Below are positions 36,221 through 44,800 of a DNA stretch of 64,000 nucleotides, piece after piece. Position numbers and translations under genes: made by a program. Source of the DNA: Pontivivens nitratireducens (GTDB lineage Bacteria > Pseudomonadota > Alphaproteobacteria > Rhodobacterales > Rhodobacteraceae); contig NZ_JACJUQ010000004.1 in assembly GCF_014235845.1 (NCBI RefSeq), positions 1 through 64,000 on the forward strand, given 5' to 3'. Each line of letters starts with the position of its first letter. Position 1 is the stretch's first letter. The notes under the pieces were generated by a model, which saw only the letters and a list, made by a program, of their open reading frames with translations, did no database searches and was not told the origin of the DNA.

Positions 36221-38515
36221 TCATTCCGCCGCGATCCGGGCGGCGTTGAGCCAGCTCCACATACGCACCGGGGTGATCGGCATGTCCACATGCCGCACGC
36301 CCGCGTCCCAGACCGCATCCAATGCGGCATTTGTCACGGCGGCCAGCGCCCCGACAGTTCCCGCTTCGCCACAGCCCTTCATACCGATCTCGTTCGCGGT
36401 GGAGGGGACCAGTTCCGCGTGAAAATCCATCCACGGCACGTCATAGGCACGCGGCATCGCATAATCCATGAAGCTGCCTGACAGCAATTGCCCGTCCGCG
36501 TCATAAACCACCTGTTCTGTGATCGCCTGCCCGATGCCCTGTGCAACGCCGCCATGCACCTGCCCCTCGGCCAGCATCGGGTTCATCAGCACGCCGAAAT
36601 CGTCCACCACGGTGTATTTGACGACCTGCGTCTTGCCGGTATCGGGATCGACCTCGACCTCGCAGAAATGTGCCCCGTTGGGATAGGAGCGTCCCCCGAC
36701 CGTATTTTCCAGTTCGGTGACCAGCAGGTCGGCCTTGCCGCGCTTGCGGGCGATATCGCTCAATTCCATCAGGCTGACGGACCGGTCGGTGCCTGTGATC
36801 TGGAAGGCGCCGTTCTGGAATGTCAGATCGGCGCCCGCGACCTCCAGCTCCTCCTCCGCCAGAGGACGGAAGCGGCGGATCATTTCGTCCGCGGCGGCAT
36901 TGATGGAATTGCCCTGCATGGTGACGGAGCGGGAGCCGCCGGTGCCGCCGCCCTTCGCGATGCGGTCGCTGTCGCCCTGAACGAAACTGATACGATCGAA
37001 CGGAATGCCCGCCCGCTCATTCAGGATCTGGGCGAAGACCGTTTCATGCCCCTGCCCGTTCGACTGGGTGCCGACATAGAGGTTCACGCGGCCATCGTCG
37101 CCGAACTCGATCTTCGTCGTCTCATCCTGCGAGCCGAGGATGGACTCGATATAATAGGCCAGTCCCAATCCGCGATATTTACCCGCCTGCGCGCTCTGCT
37201 TCCGACGCTCCTCGAAGCCGTCGATATCCGCCTCGCGCAGGGCGCGGTCGAGAACCTTGTGAAAATCACCGACGTCGTATGTCTCACCACTGGCAGAAGT
37301 ATAGGGGAAGCTGTCGCGCGGAATGAAGTTTATCCGCCGCAATTCGACCGGGCTGATCCCCAATTCGCGTGCGCACTGATCCATCAGCCGCTCCACCGCA
37401 TAGATCGCCTCGGGCCGTCCGGCGCCGCGATAGGAATCCAGCGGCGTTGTGTTCGTATAGACCCCTTCGACGTGGAAAAACGTGGTCTGCACGTCATAGC
37501 TTCCAGGCATGACCTTCAACGCCAGTTCGGACTGGATCAACTGGCCGTGAGGCGAATTATAGGCACCCAGATTGCTGATGGTGTGAAACCGAAGGGCCAG
37601 CAGCTTGTGATCCGCATCGAAGGCCGCCTCAGCCGTTGTGACCAGATCGCGGCCGCCGGCATCGGTCAGATGCCCCTCGCCCCGATCCGCCATCCAGCGC
37701 AACGCCAGTCCCGTTTCGCGCGCGGCAAAGGCCAGAACGAAATATTCGGGGTAATCGAAGCTCTTCATCCCGAAACCACCCCCGACATCCGGGTTGGTGA
37801 CACGAACCTGCGTCCTGTCCATGCCCAGCTTGCGCGCCAGATTGTCGCGCAAGCCCCACACACCCTGACCGTTCACGGTAAAATGCAGACGGCCGTCGAC
37901 CATGCGGGCCAGCGCACCGCGCGGCTCCACCGGATTTGCGATCACCCGGTTATCGACCAGTTCGAGAGATACCGTGCGCGCGGCTTTGGCAAAGGCGGCC
38001 TCGGTCGCGGCCTCGTCACCATGCGCCCAGTCATAGGCGCGGTTGTCCGGTGCCTCGGAGTGGATCGTCTCACCCCCCACGGCAGTCGCGACATGCACGG
38101 GCAGATCCTCATAATCCACCTCAACCAGATCTGCGGCATCCAGTGCGTTCTGACGGGTTCGGGCAATCACCACGGCGACCGCCTCACCAACGTAGCGCAC
38201 GCGCCCGGTCGCCAACATCGGGCGTACAGGAGCCGCCGCCTTGGTTGCGTCACGGTTGTTCACGAGCGCGAAGTTCATCGCGTTCTTCAGCTTTCCCTCC
38301 AGATCGGCGGCAGTGTAGACTGCGACGACCCCTTCGGCCTCACACGCGTCGGCGGTGTCCAGATTCACGATATCGGCATGGGCGACAGGCGCCCGTACAA
38401 AGACCGCAAAGGCATCCGCCCCGATCGAGAGATCATCGACATATTGGCCCTGCCCGGTCAGGAAGCGGTTGTCTTCCTTGCGTCGCACGGATTGGCTGAT
38501 ACCGAACTTTGTCAT
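36221..38515 (-). CDS. molybdenum hydroxylase large subunit (xanthine dehydrogenase family, CoxL form II-like), orphan
   Basis: A 764-residue molybdopterin-cytosine-dinucleotide-binding subunit of the aldehyde/xanthine/CO dehydrogenase family. The two halves are present (about 20-130 and 155-750). The active-site loop reads SYRGAGRPEA as in form II CoxL-like proteins, not the AYRCSFR of genuine CO dehydrogenase, so CO is an unlikely substrate. The catalytic Glu sits in KGCGEAGTVGA near the C-terminus. The medium FAD subunit and the small 2Fe-2S subunit that normally flank this gene are absent on both sides (chpT and a ketothiolase instead), so partners must be encoded elsewhere. It starts at ATG 38515. 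Confidence 0.85.
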   Translation of the reverse strand: MTKFGISQSVRRKEDNRFLTGQGQYVDDLSIGADAFAVFVRAPVAHADIVNLDTADACEAEGVVAVYTAADLEGKLKNAMNFALVNNRDATKAAAPVRPMLATGRVRYVGEAVAVVIARTRQNALDAADLVEVDYEDLPVHVATAVGGETIHSEAPDNRAYDWAHGDEAATEAAFAKAARTVSLELVDNRVIANPVEPRGALARMVDGRLHFTVNGQGVWGLRDNLARKLGMDRTQVRVTNPDVGGGFGMKSFDYPEYFVLAFAARETGLALRWMADRGEGHLTDAGGRDLVTTAEAAFDADHKLLALRFHTISNLGAYNSPHGQLIQSELALKVMPGSYDVQTTFFHVEGVYTNTTPLDSYRGAGRPEAIYAVERLMDQCARELGISPVELRRINFIPRDSFPYTSASGETYDVGDFHKVLDRALREADIDGFEERRKQSAQAGKYRGLGLAYYIESILGSQDETTKIEFGDDGRVNLYVGTQSNGQGHETVFAQILNERAGIPFDRISFVQGDSDRIAKGGGTGGSRSVTMQGNSINAAADEMIRRFRPLAEEELEVAGADLTFQNGAFQITGTDRSVSLMELSDIARKRGKADLLVTELENTVGGRSYPNGAHFCEVEVDPDTGKTQVVKYTVVDDFGVLMNPMLAEGQVHGGVAQGIGQAITEQVVYDADGQLLSGSFMDYAMPRAYDVPWMDFHAELVPSTANEIGMKGCGEAGTVGALAAVTNAALDAVWDAGVRHVDMPITPVRMWSWLNAARIAAE

Positions 38516-38775
38516 GACCTGGCCCTTTCGAAAGGTTACCTTGCGAACCTAACATTTCGCGGTGCGCTGTCCATGCCGCCATTGACGCGGGCAGGATTTA
38601 CGCAGGCAGGCCAAATCCGGTTTGGCAGACTGTCCGATCAGACACGGATTGATGGTGAAAACCTTGACCCGTACGGCCCAAGCAGCCGGCCAGCGATGAT
38701 CCTGACGCCGCATTCGACTTGACCTGAGCCGGTCGATAGGCATCGTGCGCGCAAAGACAACAGAAGGAAACGTCT

Positions 38776-39954
38776 ATGACCCGAGAAATCGTCATCCTGG
38801 GCGGTGCACGCACCGCAATCGGAACCTTCGGCGGCGCGCTGGCCTCCACCCCGCCGATCGATCTTGCCGCTATAGCAACCAAGGCCGCGCTGGAGCGTAG
38901 CGGTGTCGAGGGCGACCGCATCGGTCATGTCGTCTTCGGTCACGTCATCAACACCGAACCGCGCGACATGTACCTCAGCCGTGTGGCCGCAATGCAGGCT
39001 GGCATCCCCGACACGACCCCCGCGATGAACGTGAACCGTCTGTGCGGTTCGGGCGCGCAGGCCATTGTTTCGGCAGCGCAATCGCTGATGCTGGGCGACG
39101 CCGATTTCGCCGTTGCCGGTGGTGCGGAAAACATGAGCCGTTCGCCCTACATCCTGCCCGAGGCCCGCTGGGGCCAGAAAATGGGCGATACCCGCGCACT
39201 CGACATGATGCTGGGCGCGCTGAACTGTCCGTTCGGCACAGGCCATATGGGTGTGACGGCGGAAAACGTCGCGGATGAGCACGACGTGACCCGTGAGCAG
39301 ATGGACGACTTCGCCCTGCAATCGCAGGAGCGTGCGGCCAACGCCATCGCAAAAGGCTATTTCAAGGATCAGATCGTGCCGGTCGATGTGAAGGTCAAGC
39401 GTGGCACCGTCGCCTTCGACACGGATGAGCATCCCAAGGCAAGCACGGCTGAGACTCTCGCCGGTCTGCGCCCGGTGTTTCGTAAGGACGGCCGGGTCAC
39501 GGCGGGCAACGCGTCGGGCATCAATGACGGCGCGGCGGCGATGGTGCTTGCAACCGCAGATGCGGCAAAGGAAGCGGGTCTGACCCCGCGCGCGCGCATC
39601 GTAGGCTACGCCCATGCAGGTGTGCGCCCCGAGGTGATGGGAATCGGGCCAATTCCGGCGGTCGAGAACCTGTTGGCCAAAACCGGCCTGAAGGGCTCCG
39701 ATTTCGATGTGATCGAATCGAATGAGGCATTCGCGTCACAGGCCATCGCAGTCAATCGCGGCTTGGGCCTCGACCCGGCCAAGGTCAACGTGAACGGCGG
39801 CGCGATCGCTCTGGGCCATCCGGTCGGCGCGACCGGTGCCATCATCACGATCAAGACGCTCTATGAGCTGGAGCGGACCGGCGGTCGTTACGGCCTGATC
39901 ACCATGTGCATCGGCGGCGGTCAGGGCATCGCCATCGCCATCGAACGCATTTGA
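38776..39954 (+). CDS. acetyl-CoA acyltransferase (beta-ketothiolase, BktB-like)
   Basis: Thiolase of 392 residues. The nucleophilic Cys90 is in NVNRLCGSGAQA, the catalytic His in ALGHPVGATG near 348, and the acid/base Cys378 in MCIGGGQG. It condenses or cleaves 3-ketoacyl-CoA, either for poly-hydroxyalkanoate precursors or beta-oxidation. Sequence features such as GDTRALDMMLGALNCPFGTGHMG are those of the BktB-type group, which also accept C5 substrates. AAGGAAACGTCT precedes the ATG. No phaB or phaC lies nearby, so pathway membership is not shown by context. A hairpin follows the gene. Confidence 0.88.
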   Translation: MTREIVILGGARTAIGTFGGALASTPPIDLAAIATKAALERSGVEGDRIGHVVFGHVINTEPRDMYLSRVAAMQAGIPDTTPAMNVNRLCGSGAQAIVSAAQSLMLGDADFAVAGGAENMSRSPYILPEARWGQKMGDTRALDMMLGALNCPFGTGHMGVTAENVADEHDVTREQMDDFALQSQERAANAIAKGYFKDQIVPVDVKVKRGTVAFDTDEHPKASTAETLAGLRPVFRKDGRVTAGNASGINDGAAAMVLATADAAKEAGLTPRARIVGYAHAGVRPEVMGIGPIPAVENLLAKTGLKGSDFDVIESNEAFASQAIAVNRGLGLDPAKVNVNGGAIALGHPVGATGAIITIKTLYELERTGGRYGLITMCIGGGQGIAIAIERI

Positions 39955-39960
39955 TCCCCT

Positions 39961-39989
39961 GTCGCGCCGCCGCTCACCGGCGGCGCGAC
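39961..39989. terminator. perfect 12-bp GC-rich hairpin between convergent genes
   Basis: GTCGCGCCGCCG (39961-39972) and CGGCGGCGCGAC (39978-39989) with a 5-base loop lie between the thiolase stop and the stop of the convergent small gene. No U-run follows on either strand, but position and strength suggest a shared terminator. Confidence 0.6.
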
Positions 39990-39993
39990 ATGC

Positions 39994-40188
39994 TCAGGCG
40001 GCGTAGGGGCAGTCGTCCTTGTGCGTCAGATGCTCCACATCCTCGGCAATTGCACCGCATTCCACACATCGCAGCCCGTCGGGCGTGCTTTGCAGGAAGT
40101 CCGGCAACGTGCCATCCGGGTCATGCCCGGCCGTCAGATCGGGTGCGCCGGCCCGCGCCAGACTGGTCTTATCGGAAAAATCACTCAT
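39994..40188 (-). CDS. small acidic protein with a Cys/His cluster
   Basis: 64 residues, mostly acidic and disordered in the first 35, then LRCVECGAIAEDVEHLTHKDDCPYAA with Cys41, Cys44, His53, His56 and Cys60, a spacing compatible with one zinc site. AGGAGGCCGAG right before the ATG is a strong ribosome-binding site, which supports a real gene. I do not recognise the family. It is convergent with the ketothiolase gene. Confidence 0.65.
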   Translation of the reverse strand: MSDFSDKTSLARAGAPDLTAGHDPDGTLPDFLQSTPDGLRCVECGAIAEDVEHLTHKDDCPYAA

Positions 40189-40269
40189 CTCGGCCTCCTG
40201 TCTCTCCTACCTCTTCAACGTCTGAGGGCTGGGCACAGTTGCGTCAGGAATAAGAGCTTTCCATAGTTC

Positions 40270-40355
40270 CCTTGGGTTGCCTGCTGTATTTCGGAAACCC
40301 CAAGGAATGTGATCTCTCGCCTCGCCCTGCAAACGCACTAAATATGGGGCGAGGC
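40270..40355 (+). promoter_or_regulatory. structured leader before the M48-like gene
   Basis: Two inverted repeats lie in the 181-bp spacer: CCTTGGG (40270-40276) with CCCAAGG (40299-40305), and GCCTCGCCC (40319-40327) with GGGCGAGGC (40347-40355). The second ends 15 bp before the ATG and its loop contains an AT-rich CACTAAATAT that could be a -10 region. If transcribed, the hairpin would fold close to the start codon. Function is open. Confidence 0.35.
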
Positions 40356-40369
40356 AGAACAGGCACGCG

Positions 40370-41425
40370 ATGACCGCACTGGATCAGTATCAACGGCTCG
40401 AAGCCGTCGCATTGTGGCGCTCGTCGCCCGATGAGGACCCGCGCGAGGTCGTGGTCAGTTTCGGCAATGCCACCCTGACCCTGATGAGCATGGAGGAGGA
40501 GCCGTGGGGCCACTGGTCCCTCGCCGCGCTGGAGGAGCTGGGAAGCGATGAGCACGGCCTCGTCCTGACCCCGGACCCCGACTGTCAGGAAACGCTGTCG
40601 CTCGACGATCGCGACATGATCTCGGCCATTCGGGCGGTGCGCGGCAATGCACAGCGTGAGATCGTCGAGCGTCGGCGGATCAAGCTTCTGGCGCCGGCGC
40701 TGCTGTTTCTGGTGGTGCTGATCGGTGCCGTGCTGCTGGCGCGACAGCCCATCGCCACATTCCTGATGCAGCGCGTGGACGATGTAACATGGGAACGGGT
40801 CGCCATCGCGCTGGCGACGGACCGGATGCAGGCCGACGATGCGCGGTTCTGTCGGGTGAACGGATCGGCCGGGTTGCGCACTTCGCGCGGGCATCCCCTG
40901 CTGCTGCGCATCCACGGGCGGCTCGACCCCGGCGCGACGGCCATCCGCCCGGTTCTGGTCCGGTTCGACGGGCCACCCGTGCTCAGCCTGCCCGGTGCGT
41001 TGGTCCTGTTGAACGCCAACGCCGTCGATCTGAGCGATCAACCCGAGCAGATTGCCGGGCTGCTGGCACTGGCTCAGGCCCGCTATGATCTGAAACTGGA
41101 TCGACAGGTTGTAACGCAGACGCTGGGACTGATCGGCACGGTCCGTCTGGCCGCGTCCGAGGTGCTGCCCCGCGCGCGTCATGACAATGTTCTGGAGGCG
41201 CTGATCAGCGCCGCCCTGCGCGACCCTCAGGCCGACAGCGCGGCCCTGCGTCTGCTGACGGCAGCGCAACTGCCCAGCCTGCCGGTCAGCCTGCTGCTGA
41301 ACGAATATGGCGCACCCCGCGCCCGGATCGAGACCTTGCAGGCGGGCGACAGCATTGGTCCCGCCGTCTACACCCCCGCATTGGACGACGCGGACTGGCT
41401 GCGACTGAAGGCAGCCTGCGACTGA
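40370..41425 (+). CDS. membrane protein with degenerate M48 metallopeptidase-like domain
   Basis: A 351-residue protein: N-terminal cytoplasmic domain (about 1-100, acidic), one transmembrane helix (106-124), then a C-terminal domain. Residues 207-300 follow the layout of M48 peptidases (LPGGxIVLxxGLI, then SPDEVAGVLAHEIGH, then EREADxxALxLL). Here they read SLPGALVLLNANAVD, DQPEQIAGLLALAQARYD and DPQADSAALRLLTAA, so the HExxH zinc motif is replaced by LAQAR and the third-ligand Glu is gone. It would therefore be a non-catalytic relative. The match is my own alignment by eye. An imperfect 17-bp duplication spans its stop codon. The neighbour lolD is convergent. Confidence 0.55.
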   Translation: MTALDQYQRLEAVALWRSSPDEDPREVVVSFGNATLTLMSMEEEPWGHWSLAALEELGSDEHGLVLTPDPDCQETLSLDDRDMISAIRAVRGNAQREIVERRRIKLLAPALLFLVVLIGAVLLARQPIATFLMQRVDDVTWERVAIALATDRMQADDARFCRVNGSAGLRTSRGHPLLLRIHGRLDPGATAIRPVLVRFDGPPVLSLPGALVLLNANAVDLSDQPEQIAGLLALAQARYDLKLDRQVVTQTLGLIGTVRLAASEVLPRARHDNVLEALISAALRDPQADSAALRLLTAAQLPSLPVSLLLNEYGAPRARIETLQAGDSIGPAVYTPALDDADWLRLKAACD

Positions 41426-41432
41426 AAACAAC
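41399..41432. repeat. imperfect 17-bp tandem duplication at the 3' end of the M48-like gene
   Basis: CTGCGACTGAA recurs at 41399-41409 and 41416-41426, each followed by a similar six bases (GGCAGC and AACAAC), a period of 17 bp. The second copy carries the TGA stop of the M48-like gene in a different frame from the first. Confidence 0.75.
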
Positions 41433-41438
41433 CTGGGG

Positions 41439-42122
41439 CTAGACCGGTTGAACCGCCCCCGATGTCAGGCGCAGCGTCCGATCCATCCGACCGGCCAGTT
41501 CCAGATTATGCGTCGCGATCACCGCAGCCAAACCGGTTTCGCGCACCAGCCCCATCAGGACTGCGAAGACCTGTTCGGACGTGTCCGGGTCCAGATTGCC
41601 CGTCGGCTCATCCGCCAGCAGGAGGCCGGGATTGTTCGCAAGCGCCCGGCAGAAGGCCACACGCTGTTGTTCGCCGCCCGACATTTCCGAGGGGCGATGG
41701 CCCATCCGATCCGCCAGACCGACCGAGCTGAGCAAATCCTTCGCCCGCGTTCGCGCGGCGGCGGTGCCCACGCCCGCGGCGCGTTGGGGCAGCTCGATAT
41801 TCTCGCTCGCCGTGAATTCGGGCAGCAAGTGGTGGAACTGATAGACAAACCCGATGGTGGACCGGCGCAGTCGCGTGCCGGCGCGATCGCCCAGCCGCGT
41901 GGCGTCCTGCCCCTCGATCTCTACCGAGCCGCTGTCGGTGGAATCGAGCAGGCCCCCGATGTGCAGCAGCGTCGATTTTCCCGAACCGGATGGCGCAACC
42001 AGTCCGACGATCTCACCCCGTCCGACGCTCAGATCCAGGTCGCGCAAGACGCGAATTTCACCGGGCTCCCCCTCGTTGTAGGTCTTGGAGATGCCTGTCA
42101 GTTTCAGAACCGGATCACTCAT
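41439..42122 (-). CDS. lolD: lipoprotein-releasing ABC transporter ATPase LolD
   Basis: ATP-binding subunit (227 residues) that powers release of mature lipoproteins from the inner membrane to LolA. Walker A is APSGSGKS, the Q-loop lies in YQFHHLLPEF, the signature is MSGGEQQR and Walker B is [12 protein letters not shown] with the H-loop ATHN. Its start overlaps the end of the permease gene by 8 bp. Confidence 0.93.
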   Translation of the reverse strand: MSDPVLKLTGISKTYNEGEPGEIRVLRDLDLSVGRGEIVGLVAPSGSGKSTLLHIGGLLDSTDSGSVEIEGQDATRLGDRAGTRLRRSTIGFVYQFHHLLPEFTASENIELPQRAAGVGTAAARTRAKDLLSSVGLADRMGHRPSEMSGGEQQRVAFCRALANNPGLLLADEPTGNLDPDTSEQVFAVLMGLVRETGLAAVIATHNLELAGRMDRTLRLTSGAVQPV

Positions 42123-43401
42123 AGCGCAACGCCTCCACCGGGTTCATGCGCGCGGCACGGCGCGCCGGAAAATAGGTCACGACGAAGGATAGTCCCAGCG
42201 ACAGCGCCGCCGCGCGCAGCACGTCCACCAGCCGCAATTCGGCGGGCAGTTCGCTGATGAACCGGACCGAGGGGTCCCAGACCCCGCCGCCCAGCAACCA
42301 GTTCACGAACCCGAAGATCGGGTCGATATAGATCGCGAAGGCACAGCCCAAGATTACGCCCAGTGTCGTGCCGATCAGCCCGATCCCCGATCCGCAAATG
42401 AAGAACACCCGCAGGATCGACCCCTGCGACAGCCCCATCGTGCGCAGGATGCCGACGTCGCGGCCCTTGTTCTTGACCAGCATGATCAGGCCCGATGTGA
42501 TGTTCAGCGTCGCGATCAGCACCAGAATGGACAGGATGACGAACATGATGTTGTCCTCCATCTCCAACGCCCGCAGGAACCCGCCCGACGATTGCAGCCA
42601 TGTCCACGAATAGGTGCCCGCCCCTGCGGCGGCCAGGATCGGCGTCACCAGATCGTCGATATCCTCGGGATCCTCGACCAGGACTTCCAGTTCATCCACC
42701 ACGCCATCACGGTTGAAGAATCGCTGCGCCTCGGCCAGCGGCATGTAGACCCGGATGCGGTCGATGTCGTAGCGCCCGACCTGGAAGATATGGACGACCT
42801 CGTAGGTCGAAGTACGCGGCGTGGTCCCCATCAGCCCTTGCACCCCGTCGGGGGAGATGATCTGCACGCGGTCCCCGACCAGAACGCCCAACTGGTTGGC
42901 GACCCCGGTGCCGATGGCGATCCCGTTCGCCAGATCGTCGATGCTGCCATAGCTGACCTCCGGCTCGGCCAGCAGAGGCAGGGTCTTGATATCCGCGATG
43001 GTCTGGCCCAGCACCTGCACACCGGCATTGCGCCCGTTGGCCGAGGCCAGAACCTCACCCCGAACGGTGGGGGCCACACGGGTGACGCCCGGAACCTGCC
43101 GGACAGCATCCGCCCTGACGTCATAGTCGTCCAGCGTGCGGATCACTTGCCCCGTCTCAGTGGCGTAGGGCGTTTGCAGAACCTGAACATGCGCGTTGGC
43201 CCCCAGGATCGTCGCCACGAACTCACTGCGAAAGCCGGAGCGGACGGACAGCGTCGCGATCAGCGCGAACACGGCCAGCGCGATGCCGATCAGGCTGATC
43301 CACGTCATGACGCTGACGCCGCCCTCGCGCCTGCGCGCGCGCAGGTAGCGCCAAGCGATCAACCATTCGAAAGATGCAAAGGGGGTGGCACTGCCTGCCA
43401 T
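42115..43401 (-). CDS. lolC: lipoprotein-releasing permease LolC/LolE family
   Basis: A 428-residue permease with one N-terminal helix (about 25-48), a large periplasmic domain and three C-terminal helices (FtsX-like) within 270-420. The start MAGSATPFASFEWLIAWRYLRARR is typical of LolC/E, and the periplasmic region includes the LolA-contacting hook segment near SWTWLQSSGGFLRALEMEDN. ATG 43401 has GGAGGACATC upstream. Only one permease gene accompanies lolD, so the complex is presumably a homodimer (LolF-type) rather than LolC plus LolE. Confidence 0.9.
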   Translation of the reverse strand: MAGSATPFASFEWLIAWRYLRARRREGGVSVMTWISLIGIALAVFALIATLSVRSGFRSEFVATILGANAHVQVLQTPYATETGQVIRTLDDYDVRADAVRQVPGVTRVAPTVRGEVLASANGRNAGVQVLGQTIADIKTLPLLAEPEVSYGSIDDLANGIAIGTGVANQLGVLVGDRVQIISPDGVQGLMGTTPRTSTYEVVHIFQVGRYDIDRIRVYMPLAEAQRFFNRDGVVDELEVLVEDPEDIDDLVTPILAAAGAGTYSWTWLQSSGGFLRALEMEDNIMFVILSILVLIATLNITSGLIMLVKNKGRDVGILRTMGLSQGSILRVFFICGSGIGLIGTTLGVILGCAFAIYIDPIFGFVNWLLGGGVWDPSVRFISELPAELRLVDVLRAAALSLGLSFVVTYFPARRAARMNPVEALRYE

Positions 43402-43482
43402 GATGTCCTCCGGCCTTGATGCCCGCGCGGACAATGCGTTCGCCCCTCTCCAGGGTCAAGGGGCTGTGAGGCTGCTGGTTGA

Positions 43483-43518
43483 CGGGGCCCGCGCAGCATC
43501 ATCGCCGCGCGGGCCCCG
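43483..43518 (-). terminator. perfect 12-bp hairpin after the PQQ sugar dehydrogenase gene
   Basis: CGGGGCCCGCGC (43483-43494) and GCGCGGGCCCCG (43507-43518) enclose a 12-base loop just 9 bp past the stop at 43528 on the minus strand. It lacks a U-tract. It separates the sugar dehydrogenase gene from lolC-lolD. Confidence 0.6.
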
Positions 43519-43527
43519 CCTGATGGG

Positions 43528-44730
43528 TCAGTTGGCGGGGGTGACCCGCAGTACCGCGCCGTCATCCGCGTCGATCAGAACCAGCAAGGACCCGTCCGCG
43601 TCCACCGCGACATCGCGCACCCGGCCCACATCGTTCAGCAGGCGTTCCTCACCCACCACAGTATTGCCGTCCATCTCCAGCCGCACCAACGCACCGGGGT
43701 TGAGCGAGCCGATCAGCACATCGCCCTGCCAATCCGCGAAGACATCACCCTGATAGAAGACCATGCCCCCCGGCGCGATCACCGGGTCCCAGTAATAGCG
43801 CGGCTCGGTAAAGCCTTCCGCCGCGTGGTCGGCACCGCCGGTGCCAACCGGGGTTTCGTCGTAATTCTCACCATAGCTGACGACGGGCCAGCCGTAGTTT
43901 TCGCCTGGCGCGATCAGATTCAACTCGTCCCCCCCAGCCGGACCATGCTCGATCGCCCACAACTCCCCGGTATCGGGCCGGATCGCAGCGCCTTGAATAT
44001 TGCGATGACCGTAGCTGAAGATCTCGGGCAGCGCGTCGTCCTGACCGATGAACGGATTGCCTTCCACTGCGTCGCCATCGGCGGTGACACGCACGATCTT
44101 GCCATAGGTCTTGTCCAGATCCTGAGCGAAGACGCGCTCCTGCGGCACGAAATGTTCGCCGGTGGTGACATAGATTTCATCCCCGTTCGGCACGACCCGC
44201 GACCCGTAATGCATCGGGTTGGGTGAGGGCGGCGACTGCACGAAGATATCGACCACATCGCTGAGCGCGGTCAGATCGTCCGACAGGGTCGCGCGCGCGG
44301 CAGCTGTGGACGATCCGCCCTCAGGATGCGGTTTTGAATAGGTAAAGTAGATGTGGCGCGTCTTTGCAAAATCCGGGGCCAGCTCGACATCCAGCAGGCC
44401 ACCCTGCTGTTCGGCCAGCAAGTCCGGCAAGCCGCTGACAGGCTCCTCCACCAGATTGCCGTCCGCATCAATGACGCGCAGTTGCCCGCTGCGCTCCGTC
44501 ACCAGATAGCCGCCACCGGGCAGGACCGCGATGCCCCAGGGGTGGCTCAACCCACCCGCGACCTCAGTGGTTTGCAACTCGATACCGCTCAGGCTTTCGG
44601 GGGCGCGGGTCTGCTCGGGAAAGGCGGGGGTGAATTCCGGAACGTTTGACGCGCTTTGCGCCACGGGATTGTTGGATTGAGCCAAGGCGGGGGCGGCCAC
44701 GATCATTGCCGTAAACAATGCATATTTCAT
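43528..44730 (-). CDS. periplasmic PQQ-dependent aldose sugar dehydrogenase (YliI-like)
   Basis: A 400-residue secreted six-bladed beta-propeller, soluble aldose sugar dehydrogenase type. The signal peptide is MKYALFTAMIVAAPALAQ. Motifs include LSHPWGIAVLPGGGYLVTER, GGLLDVELAPDF, YGHRNIQGAAIRPDTGELWAIEHGPAGGDELN and NYGWPVVSYG, which supply the PQQ and calcium contacts in this family. It oxidises aldose sugars in the periplasm and passes electrons to the respiratory chain. PQQ synthesis genes are not in the window. GAGGAGG lies upstream of the ATG. Confidence 0.88.
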   Translation of the reverse strand: MKYALFTAMIVAAPALAQSNNPVAQSASNVPEFTPAFPEQTRAPESLSGIELQTTEVAGGLSHPWGIAVLPGGGYLVTERSGQLRVIDADGNLVEEPVSGLPDLLAEQQGGLLDVELAPDFAKTRHIYFTYSKPHPEGGSSTAAARATLSDDLTALSDVVDIFVQSPPSPNPMHYGSRVVPNGDEIYVTTGEHFVPQERVFAQDLDKTYGKIVRVTADGDAVEGNPFIGQDDALPEIFSYGHRNIQGAAIRPDTGELWAIEHGPAGGDELNLIAPGENYGWPVVSYGENYDETPVGTGGADHAAEGFTEPRYYWDPVIAPGGMVFYQGDVFADWQGDVLIGSLNPGALVRLEMDGNTVVGEERLLNDVGRVRDVAVDADGSLLVLIDADDGAVLRVTPAN

Positions 44731-44800
44731 ATCAAATCCTCCTCTGTATGAAGGGGAGGTAGTGCGGCCCGGCCGGCTTTCACCAACCGGGGCGGAAACG

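Noticed and set aside
36221-38515. Aerobic carbon monoxide dehydrogenase (CoxL)
   Set aside because: The active-site loop lacks the AYRCSFR cysteine of true CODH and the coxM/coxS genes are absent.
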